This document shows positions 7,617-14,621 of a stretch of 29,866 bases of DNA, piece by piece. Each line of letters opens with the position of its first letter. The stretch's first letter is position 1. A program made the position numbers and the translations under genes. Origin of the DNA: JBBEBE01 sp051746765 (GTDB lineage Bacteria > Bacteroidota > Rhodothermia > Balneolales > Balneolaceae); contig JBNJFK010000003.1 of assembly GCA_051746765.1 (NCBI GenBank), positions 1 through 29,866 of the forward strand. The letters are read 5' to 3'. The notes below the pieces were generated by a model that saw only the letters and a list, made by a program, of their open reading frames with translations, was not told where the DNA came from and did not search any database.

Positions 7617-8795
7617 TCAAGTGCGTTTGAATTTGAGTCCGCTCCAGACTCCAAATGCCATGGCGACCGTGAAGATCCAACCGGAGATGGCAAATCCGTG
7701 AATCCCCGACAGTGTTACACCGATTGTGCAGCCCAGGGAGATCATGGCGCCAAACCCGAGCAGGATCCCTCCGATGAATGATTTCAGGCTTCCGGAGAGA
7801 GTCGGTATTTTGGGTTTGAACTGTCCTGCCAATTGACCACTGATAATGGAGCCCAGCACCAACGAGAGAACAAAAACACCGTTGGTTGTCCAGAGCTCCG
7901 GTCCCAGATTGGGGGTACAGCCGGCGAGGGAGTCCATCCCTTCCAATCGTTCCGGCAGACCGGACCAGCCGCTCAATCGGGCAATGCGGTTGATCTCTGC
8001 TGTAACACCCAACGGTTCAACCCGAAAGAAATAGACGACACTGATCAGTCCGACCGCGATACCTCCGACCCAGGTGGGCCAGCGATCAACGGCTACCTTT
8101 TGCCAGATGAGCCCTAAATTTGGACGTTCCTTCGGAGTTGTCGCCTTCTCTCTGTTTTCGGGTGTGAATCGAATCAGTAACCAGACGATACCGGCCAGCA
8201 GGATCGAAACCTGAAGTAGAGTTGCCCACCCATAGCCCACCTCTGCCGGAATCCAGAGTACAGAGGCGTCCGCAACAGTCCAACTGTAAATGGAGTTCCA
8301 GCTCGCCATGGCCAGCATGAAACCGACTACGGTACCAACCAGAGCGATCGGGCTCAACATGGAGCCTTCTCCCAGGCGGTAGAAATGGGCACTGATACAG
8401 GATCCCGAGAGTACCATTCCCCAGCCGAAGAGCAATCCACCCAGAACCAGGTGCCAGCTGACGGGCCCGATATGCGCTTCAATCGGAATGTATCCTCCCA
8501 TCGGATCGGAGACCCAGGTTTGGAAGAGCACCAGATATCCAATGCTACCGATGACCAGGGAGGTGAGTATACCAACGAGGGGTCGTCCATCTTTTCCGAC
8601 AAAGAAATCCTTCAGGATACAGAAAAAGCAGAACCGTGAGCGTTGCAGCGCGACTCCGAAAAGTGCTCCGCAGATGAGTGTAAACGGGAGCGCCGGGTCC
8701 AGATCCGGATTACTGTCGAGATGGTTGTAGAAAAAAAACAGTAGCAGGAGGACTCCCCCTGCTACTGTAAATGGAATCAGCTTCGTTTTGGACAT
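7617..8795 (-). CDS. YeeE/YedE (TsuA-type) thiosulfate transporter, full length
   Basis: The 392-residue membrane protein has about nine to ten hydrophobic segments. It shows the family's conserved small motifs: 'SRFCFFCI' (Cys56, Cys59), 'LSGSCISAHFYR' (Cys133) and 'GFGAMISLGCTIGVTLSG' (Cys355). TsuA family members import thiosulfate through a relay of pore cysteines. The start MSKTKLIPF at 8795 is preferred over 8855, because the latter overlaps the rhodanese gene by 38 bases. It lies 22 bases downstream of the exported rhodanese on the same strand, suggesting an operon that handles thiosulfate or other sulfane sulfur. It converges with the histidine kinase at 7592. Confidence 0.88.
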   Translation of the reverse strand: MSKTKLIPFTVAGGVLLLLFFFYNHLDSNPDLDPALPFTLICGALFGVALQRSRFCFFCILKDFFVGKDGRPLVGILTSLVIGSIGYLVLFQTWVSDPMGGYIPIEAHIGPVSWHLVLGGLLFGWGMVLSGSCISAHFYRLGEGSMLSPIALVGTVVGFMLAMASWNSIYSWTVADASVLWIPAEVGYGWATLLQVSILLAGIVWLLIRFTPENREKATTPKERPNLGLIWQKVAVDRWPTWVGGIAVGLISVVYFFRVEPLGVTAEINRIARLSGWSGLPERLEGMDSLAGCTPNLGPELWTTNGVFVLSLVLGSIISGQLAGQFKPKIPTLSGSLKSFIGGILLGFGAMISLGCTIGVTLSGIHGFAISGWIFTVAMAFGVWSGLKFKRT

Positions 8796-8817
8796 GGAAA
8801 GATAGAGTTGTCGGTTT

Positions 8818-9729
8818 CTATTTTCCGGTCCAGACGGTGCCAGACGGATTGTCAATCGGAACGCCGACGCTGTTGCCGTACTCTGTCCAGGATCCGTCGT
8901 AGTTCATCACTTCGTATCCGAGGATCTGGCTCAGAGCAAACCAGGAGTGGCTTGAACGTTCACCAATCCGGCAGTAGGTGATGATCGGGCTCGAGCCATC
9001 TATACCTTCAGAGGCATACAGTTCCCGAAGCTCTTCTTCGGATTTGAAGGTTCCGTCTTCCTGGACAACTTCACCCCACGGGATATTGACAGCTCCGGGA
9101 ACGTGTCCTGCACGAATCGCCAATTCCTGTACGCCCTGAGGTGCAATTACCTGTCCGGTGTATTCGGCGTTGGACCGAATGTCGACGAGTTCTCCGTCTT
9201 TCTCATCATTCACGACTGCAAGGACATCCGGGAGTCGGGCACGAAGATGATCATTGACTTCGGCGACTTGATAGGAAGCTGCCTGAAAACTGGCCGGTCG
9301 TGTGCTCTGGGGTCGTCGTTCGGCAACCCACTTGTTGCGACCACCGTCCATCAACTTGACGTTCTCGTGTCCATAGATGTTGAAGATCCAGGCACCCCAC
9401 GCAGCGAACCAGTTGTTGTTGTCTCCGTAGAGGACAACGGTGGTTTCGTTGGTTACTCCAAGAGATGACATCAGCTCTTCGAAGTTATCGGCTGAGACAA
9501 TGTCTCGTTGAATTGGATTCACCAGATCAGTGTGCCATCGAAGATTGGCTGCACCAGGGACATGACCGCGTTCGAACTGTCCGGGCTCTACGCTCACCTC
9601 GATGATGCGTATATCCTCATTGTTCAAATTGTCGGCCACCCACTGGGTCGATACGACCGCATCCTGGGCAATCGCAGCAGATGCCATCAGGATCAGCCCT
9701 GTGAGTAGAGTTATTGTTTTGTGTAACAT
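8818..9729 (-). CDS. Exported tandem-rhodanese sulfurtransferase
   Basis: The 303-residue protein has a Sec signal peptide (MLHKTITLLTGLILMASAAIAQ would be cleaved near residue 22) and two rhodanese domains. The first (about 25-140) has 'F..GHVPGAANL' but Asp103 in place of the catalytic cysteine (VLYGDNNNW). The second (about 160-300) has 'AGHVPGAVNIPW' and the active loop CRIGER with Cys253. This inactive/active tandem is normal for thiosulfate sulfurtransferases, which move sulfane sulfur to cyanide or other thiophiles. GAGG about nine bases before the ATG at 9729 supports this start over the longer frame from 9795. Next to the TsuA-like transporter, it probably acts on thiosulfate or polysulfide in the periplasm. 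Confidence 0.9.
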   Translation of the reverse strand: MLHKTITLLTGLILMASAAIAQDAVVSTQWVADNLNNEDIRIIEVSVEPGQFERGHVPGAANLRWHTDLVNPIQRDIVSADNFEELMSSLGVTNETTVVLYGDNNNWFAAWGAWIFNIYGHENVKLMDGGRNKWVAERRPQSTRPASFQAASYQVAEVNDHLRARLPDVLAVVNDEKDGELVDIRSNAEYTGQVIAPQGVQELAIRAGHVPGAVNIPWGEVVQEDGTFKSEEELRELYASEGIDGSSPIITYCRIGERSSHSWFALSQILGYEVMNYDGSWTEYGNSVGVPIDNPSGTVWTGK

Positions 9730-9807
9730 GTAGTTATCCTCGGTTTTATCAGGTTGAGAGTTGATATCACCGATGAGGAGTAACTGTCCGCACATGTTGA
9801 ATTGATC

Positions 9808-9836
9808 AAACTACGAAGGAGTTTACTTCGGGTCAA
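9808..9836 (-). promoter_or_regulatory. Candidate sigma70-type promoter for rhodanese-transporter operon
   Basis: On the minus strand, TTGACC (9831-9836) and TAGTTT (9808-9813) are separated by exactly 17 bases. The spacer begins with CGAAG and ends with CTTCG (9826-9830 and 9814-9818), an inverted repeat filling the gap exactly, which could be an operator. The predicted transcript would start near 9801, about 70 bases before the ATG at 9729. The match could be chance. Confidence 0.35.
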
Positions 9837-9865
9837 TGGTAGAATTGGACCGAGAATGGAGGAGG

Positions 9866-11035
9866 TCAGACAGGAATCCATTGCCCGAGTTCATCCCCTC
9901 GATAGATTGACTGAATCAAGCGATCTACACGCGCTGTCTGTTCGACTTCGATCAGTGGCAGATTTTCTTCTCCAGCGATGGATCGAAGAAAGAGCTCCAG
10001 GGGGTGATCCCATGCGTCGGGTAGATTTTCGACTGGTTGGTCTCCATCCAGTTCCAGGGAGGGAATGGTTGCGAAAAGTTCTCCGTTTGTGACACGCAGG
10101 TGCCCTTCGGTACCGGAGATTTCGATTTGATGCGGGTTGGCATGGTCGACCCATCCACCAGCGATTACGGCGACAGCACCGGACGCAAACCGGATCACTC
10201 CTTCGCCATACTCGTCACAACCAGGATAGCGGGAGACTCCCTGGCCGATGACACCGGTGGCAGAAACGGCAGTATCCTCTTGCATGAACCAGACGAGTAG
10301 ATCCAGGACATGTGATCCAAGATCGCCAAAGGCCCCGACTCCCGCGCGCTCCTTGTCGGCCATCCAGCGCCACTCCTCGTCAAACCAGCCTCCAATGGCG
10401 CCATGATGGACATTACTCAAGCGTAGTCGGGTTACTTTTCCCAAGACTCCTTCGGCCAGCCACTGCCGAATTTGCTGGTTCTGCCCGGCCGATCGCATGA
10501 AATACCCCGTTTGAAAAATCTGCTCCGAATGTCGAATCCGGTGGGCCACCGCTTCGGACTGATCCCCACTCATGCCAAGTGGTTTTTCGACAAAGAGGTG
10601 ATGACCCGCTGCGAGTGTGCGGTCGATCCATTTCTGGTGATGGACCGTCTCCGATGCAATGATGATTCCGTCCAGTGTCTGATCAGTGAGAATCTCGTCC
10701 GGCCGCTCGGCCACGGTTGCCCCCGTGACGTCTGCACGCGCTTGGGCCGCATCCGGGTTGGGGTCGTAAATATGTGTCGTTGTCACATTGTCCAGTCGAG
10801 CCAGCCGGTTCGCAAAGTCGGGTGCATGAATGTGAGAAGCACCGAGCATGGCGACTCGAACGGGGCGCACAGGCTCTGTAGGCTGCCTCTTGTTCGAACG
10901 TGGAGCTGCGGTCCCCGTTTGAAATAGAAGGGGGTGTGCTGCCAATCCTGCAAATCCACCAGCAATACGGCGAAGAGCCGTACGTCTGGTTAGAGCTGTG
11001 TGACTGGTCGAGGGGCGCTTGTCTTCTTTTTTCAT
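9866..11035 (-). CDS. Exported Gfo/Idh/MocA family oxidoreductase (second)
   Basis: The 389-residue protein has a twin-arginine-like leader (TRRTALRR followed by a Gly/Ala-rich stretch, residues 16-45). The Rossmann turn is modified to MLGASHIH (63-70). EKP at 150-152 contains catalytic-type Lys151. 'GDLGSHVLDLLVWF' (His242, Asp245) forms the active-site helix. It shares only family motifs with the copy at 2526. The 'GASHIH' turn recalls members acting on inositol or sugar derivatives, but the substrate is unknown. It is divergent from the TonB-dependent receptor at 11250 and lies 136 bases upstream of the rhodanese gene on the same strand, which has its own candidate promoter. Confidence 0.87.
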   Translation of the reverse strand: MKKEDKRPSTSHTALTRRTALRRIAGGFAGLAAHPLLFQTGTAAPRSNKRQPTEPVRPVRVAMLGASHIHAPDFANRLARLDNVTTTHIYDPNPDAAQARADVTGATVAERPDEILTDQTLDGIIIASETVHHQKWIDRTLAAGHHLFVEKPLGMSGDQSEAVAHRIRHSEQIFQTGYFMRSAGQNQQIRQWLAEGVLGKVTRLRLSNVHHGAIGGWFDEEWRWMADKERAGVGAFGDLGSHVLDLLVWFMQEDTAVSATGVIGQGVSRYPGCDEYGEGVIRFASGAVAVIAGGWVDHANPHQIEISGTEGHLRVTNGELFATIPSLELDGDQPVENLPDAWDHPLELFLRSIAGEENLPLIEVEQTARVDRLIQSIYRGDELGQWIPV

Positions 11036-11249
11036 GGGAATTCGTTGTCAACCGGCGTTGGCATTCTCGGTGAGTTGGCTAAATACGGGCTTTGAAACTC
11101 TTTATTCAAGCGGAATCATGAAGTGAATGAACGCCCGGGTGGAGAATTGACGTTTGGCAGACAGATATTCAACGGAAGGATGTCGCCGCCGGTGCGTGTG
11201 CGGGCTGACGTCTTCGATTCAAGATTGCAACGAGTTTGCCAGACTGTGT

Positions 11250-13685
11250 ATGTTTATGATCAAGAGAGAGGTGCTACAGGTTCAAGGAATCCGATCATCG
11301 GTACCGGACTGGTTCACTTTTCTGGTGACCTGTCTACTCACTTCGGCGGTCGTCCCAATGGTTTCAGGGCAGGAGACAGAGCAGAGCTCCGACAGGGGAA
11401 CACTCACCGGTTATGTCGTAGATGCCCGAACCGGTGAACGTTTGACGGGGGCCAATGTTGGGTTGGCAGGAACCCGATATGGGGACAGCTCGGATGAGAG
11501 CGGGTACTTCGAGCTGGAGAATATACCGACAGGTACCTACCGGCTTCAGGCAAGTTTTATCGGGTACGAGCCGTGGGAGCAGATGAACATATCGATTCGT
11601 ACGGCAGGAGTTCGACCTGTTCGAATCGAATTGAGACCGACAACTGCGGAACTTGAGGAGGTGGTGGTTACCTATGCAGACCCGTTCCGAAGCTCCCCGG
11701 AACAGCCAATCTCCTATCGATCTCTCTCCCGAAGCGAGATTGCAACCTATCCGGCCGGAAATAGTGACATCGCCAAGGTAGCACAGTCTCTTCCCGGGAT
11801 CTCGGGATCGGTGACCGGTTTTCGAAACGATGTGATTATCCGGGGCGGTTCACCGAACGAGAATGTCTACTTTCTGGACGGGATCGAAATTCCGACCATC
11901 AATCACTTCTCTACGCAGGGAAGTGCAGGCGGTCCTGCCGGATTATTGAATGTAACCTTCTTTGAAGGAGTGGACATCAGTACCAGTTCGTTTCCTGCAG
12001 AATACGGTGATGCTCTTTCCGGTGTCTTGCAGTTTGATCAGCGCCGTGGAGATGATCGAAAACGACGAACTCAATTTCGAGTCGGTGCGAGCGAGGCAGC
12101 TGTCACCACCGAAGGCCCACTCTTTCAGGGAGAGAAACCGGCTGCGAATACGACCTACCTGCTTTCGGTTCGGCGTTCCTATCTTCAACTGCTCTTTGAT
12201 TTGATCGGTTTGCCGTTTCTTCCGGACTATTGGGATTACCAATACAAAATTTCACACCGAACGGATCGGGGAGACGAGATCTACCTGACTGGAGTCGGGT
12301 CGATCGACGATTTTCGAATCAACATCCCCTCGTCACCAGACCCTGATCAGGAAGCGGTCCTGGAACAGGTACCGGTGATTGGTCAACAGTCGCATACAGG
12401 AGGGATCGGATGGCGACGACCCATGAGTGGTGTGAACGGATATTGGCAGACGCACCTTGCCGTGAGCCATTTTTCAAACGATTTTCGACGATTTCGTGAC
12501 AACCGGGTGCAGGAGCAACTCTTTCTGGAAAATCGATCCGACGAGCAGCGTCGAACACTGCGCACCGGATTCAAGCGCTTGGGTTCGGATTGGACGCTTT
12601 CGGCCGGAAGCATGATCCGATCCAATGACTACCGGAACAATTTTTCGGATCTCAATCGAGGGACGGAGTTCGAGAATCGTCTGCCGTTCTGGAGTTACGG
12701 ACTCTACGGTCAGTTTTCGTTGGAGCCTGAAGGGAGTCCGATTGGCTGGACCTTTGGGTTGCGTACCGACGGTAATACCTTCACGGATTCGGGACATCGA
12801 CTTGATCAAACACTCTCTCCACGGATAGGATTCTCTTGGAACTTGAACCAGAAGGAGAGCTGGATCGCCTCCGCTTCCGTGGGTCGATATACCAAACTTC
12901 CCCCCTTTACACTATTGGGGTATCGGACCAATGATGGTTATGTAAATCGAGAGGCAGACTACCAGATTGCAGATCATGTCACGGCCGGGTTGGCTACGTA
13001 TCCGAGATCCAGCATCAAACTCTCTGTCGAGGCGTTTTACAAACGGTACCGACAGATGCCGGTGTCGCTGGAGGATGAAGTCTCCCTTGCCAACAAAGGA
13101 GGTGGCTTCGAAGTGCTCGGAAATGAATCGATTCGGTCCTCGGGGAAGGGGCGCACGTGGGGGGTCGAGTTTCTTGCCCAACAGAAGATGGCAACGGATT
13201 TCTACGGGATTTTGGCACTCACACTGTTTCAAAGCCAATTCACCGGCTTGGATCGGGACCGCTATCGTCCGTCTCTCTGGGACAGTCGATACTTGTTAAC
13301 CTTTACGGGGGGGTATCAATTTTCAAAGCGATGGGAGATGAGTCTTCGAAGTCGCTGGATCGGGAAAACACCGTTCGCACCGGTCGATACTTCGGCTTCT
13401 CTTGCAACCTATCCGGATTTTGTGTTTGACTACGACCGACTGGGAGAGTCTCGACTGGAACCGTTTCGGGCAACCGATATCCGGCTCGATCGTCGATTTG
13501 ATTTCTCACGTGCGGGGATCTCCATGGATCTCTACCTGGAGATACAAAATGTTCTCGCACAGGAAGCGCCAAGGGAACCACGTTACCTGCTTGTGGATGA
13601 AGGAGAAGAGAGGCGTTTGGAACGAGTGGATCAGTATGCAGATTCGTCCGTGTTGCCAACCATCGGGTTGATTCTCGAATTCTGA
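11250..13685 (+). CDS. TonB-dependent receptor with carboxypeptidase-like N-terminal domain
   Basis: The 811-residue outer-membrane protein has a signal peptide ending near VPMVSGQ. A carboxypeptidase-regulatory-like domain follows ('LTGYVVDARTGERLTGANVGLAGTRYGDSSDESGYFEL.NIPTGTYRL', about 50-130). A plug follows ('SDIAKVAQSLPGISGSV.GFRNDVIIRGGSPNENVYFLDGIEIP'), then a beta-barrel ending in ILEF with a C-terminal phenylalanine. These receptors import large ligands using TonB energy. No SusD partner follows, so it is not a standard polysaccharide-utilisation pair. ATGs at 11250 or 11256 best place the signal peptide; an upstream in-frame ATG at 11154 is less likely. Its stop codon lies in the left copy of the extended direct repeat described at 13692. 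Confidence 0.9.
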   Translation: MFMIKREVLQVQGIRSSVPDWFTFLVTCLLTSAVVPMVSGQETEQSSDRGTLTGYVVDARTGERLTGANVGLAGTRYGDSSDESGYFELENIPTGTYRLQASFIGYEPWEQMNISIRTAGVRPVRIELRPTTAELEEVVVTYADPFRSSPEQPISYRSLSRSEIATYPAGNSDIAKVAQSLPGISGSVTGFRNDVIIRGGSPNENVYFLDGIEIPTINHFSTQGSAGGPAGLLNVTFFEGVDISTSSFPAEYGDALSGVLQFDQRRGDDRKRRTQFRVGASEAAVTTEGPLFQGEKPAANTTYLLSVRRSYLQLLFDLIGLPFLPDYWDYQYKISHRTDRGDEIYLTGVGSIDDFRINIPSSPDPDQEAVLEQVPVIGQQSHTGGIGWRRPMSGVNGYWQTHLAVSHFSNDFRRFRDNRVQEQLFLENRSDEQRRTLRTGFKRLGSDWTLSAGSMIRSNDYRNNFSDLNRGTEFENRLPFWSYGLYGQFSLEPEGSPIGWTFGLRTDGNTFTDSGHRLDQTLSPRIGFSWNLNQKESWIASASVGRYTKLPPFTLLGYRTNDGYVNREADYQIADHVTAGLATYPRSSIKLSVEAFYKRYRQMPVSLEDEVSLANKGGGFEVLGNESIRSSGKGRTWGVEFLAQQKMATDFYGILALTLFQSQFTGLDRDRYRPSLWDSRYLLTFTGGYQFSKRWEMSLRSRWIGKTPFAPVDTSASLATYPDFVFDYDRLGESRLEPFRATDIRLDRRFDFSRAGISMDLYLEIQNVLAQEAPREPRYLLVDEGEERRLERVDQYADSSVLPTIGLILEF

Positions 13686-13691
13686 CTCAAA

Positions 13692-13714
13692 TCAGCTGTC
13701 GTGCTTGGCAATGA
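13692..13714. repeat. Left direct repeat (candidate attL) of AT-rich element
   Basis: These 23 bases (starting TCAGCTGTCG, ending GGCAATGA) are identical to 17642-17664. Similarity extends leftwards: GAATTCTGA occurs at 13677-13685 and 17627-17635 at the same spacing, giving 38 aligned bases with four mismatches. The repeated text is the 3' end of the Pmp3-like gene read on the minus strand (codons for VIAKHDS plus stop), so this copy is a gene-end fragment. Confidence 0.85.
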
Positions 13715-13771
13715 AAATTTTAGAAAAGTAGATGATTATTTAACTGTTAATGACAATAAATAAACAAAAAA

Positions 13772-14473
13772 TTAGATTGCTGAACCTCTCCATACGATTC
13801 GCCCAATAATCTCAAAGTTTTTTTCTTCTATACCTACTTCAATTGGATTGAAATTCTTATTAATCGTCGAGAGCTGAAGCCGTTTTGATGGAAGACGTTG
13901 AACGAGCTTCATCCTTATTTCATCATCAAAGCGTACAATAAAAATCCCATCTCCTGCGGGATCAATATAATTTCTGTTTACAATTATAATACTACCAGGT
14001 TTGATGAGTGGACTCATTGAATCACAGTTCACATTAACAGCCAATAGATTATTTGTACCCGACTCCACGATTGTACTTATAAAAGTATTACAAAAGGGAA
14101 TTGTATGGGATGGATTATTCCATTCCTCGATCGTCAGCTGACCTTCCCCCCCTTCCAAAACAGGACTCATTGTATAATAGGGTAGACTTAAAAATCGAAT
14201 AGGATTTTCATTTATACCTTTGATATTCTTCCTGCCTTTTTTGATGACAGGGTGAATCCCTTTCAGGAGCCACTCAGTATTAATATTATTCTCATTTTTA
14301 AGAATATTATTCAAGAATTCCAGGTCGGGTGTTGACTCTCCTTTTCTATAGCGGTAATAGGTCGATTGACTGCATTTCCCCAAATCAGCCATATCAGAAG
14401 GGGAAATTCCCAGTACATTTTCCAATTCTTGCAAACGTTTGCTAAAAATATCTCTTGCATTCACGGCGGGCAT
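13772..14473 (-). CDS. XRE-HTH / S24 (LexA/CI-like) repressor
   Basis: The 233-residue protein has an N-terminal helix-turn-helix region (about 8-60, 'LGISPSDMADLGKCSQSTYYRYRKGESTPD') and a C-terminal S24 peptidase-like domain (about 140-225). The latter has Ser152 in 'NCDSMSPLIKPGSIIIV' and Lys189 in 'IRMKLVQR', the serine-lysine dyad of LexA/CI/UmuD proteins. No classical Ala-Gly or Cys-Gly cleavage pair is obvious in the linker, so self-cleavage is uncertain. A perfect 18-bp palindrome starts 11 bases upstream of the ATG and is probably its operator. It is divergent from the multi-PAS kinase and lies in the AT-rich, repeat-bounded block. It may be a stress-responsive switch for the pair. 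Confidence 0.88.
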   Translation of the reverse strand: MPAVNARDIFSKRLQELENVLGISPSDMADLGKCSQSTYYRYRKGESTPDLEFLNNILKNENNINTEWLLKGIHPVIKKGRKNIKGINENPIRFLSLPYYTMSPVLEGGEGQLTIEEWNNPSHTIPFCNTFISTIVESGTNNLLAVNVNCDSMSPLIKPGSIIIVNRNYIDPAGDGIFIVRFDDEIRMKLVQRLPSKRLQLSTINKNFNPIEVGIEEKNFEIIGRIVWRGSAI

Positions 14474-14483
14474 TTATATGATT

Positions 14484-14501
14484 ATTCCCAAATTTGGGAA
14501 T
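14484..14501. promoter_or_regulatory. 18-bp perfect palindrome, candidate repressor operator
   Basis: ATTCCCAAATTTGGGAAT is a perfect dyad with no spacer, 11 bases upstream of the repressor start (14473, minus). It sits in the 148-bp region shared with the divergent kinase (start 14622). Position and symmetry fit autoregulation by the S24 repressor, with possible control of the kinase too. Confidence 0.7.
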
Positions 14502-14621
14502 TTATTGTGATATGGGTATTCTGTTTGATGTTATTGTAATAAAAAAATAAGTGTTCCCCTATTTACGGTTTGTTCTATTGACTGGTAAAAGAACCAATCG
14601 CATAGTAGATAGATCATTTTT

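Noticed and set aside
8919..9729. Rhodanese inactivated by loss of cysteine in the first domain
   Set aside because: An inactive first domain with an active CRxGxR loop in the second is the normal architecture of tandem rhodaneses.
13740..13750. Small palindrome TTAACTGTTAA downstream of the S24 repressor
   Set aside because: Short, in a very AT-rich stretch, with no T-tract placement suitable for a terminator; likely chance.
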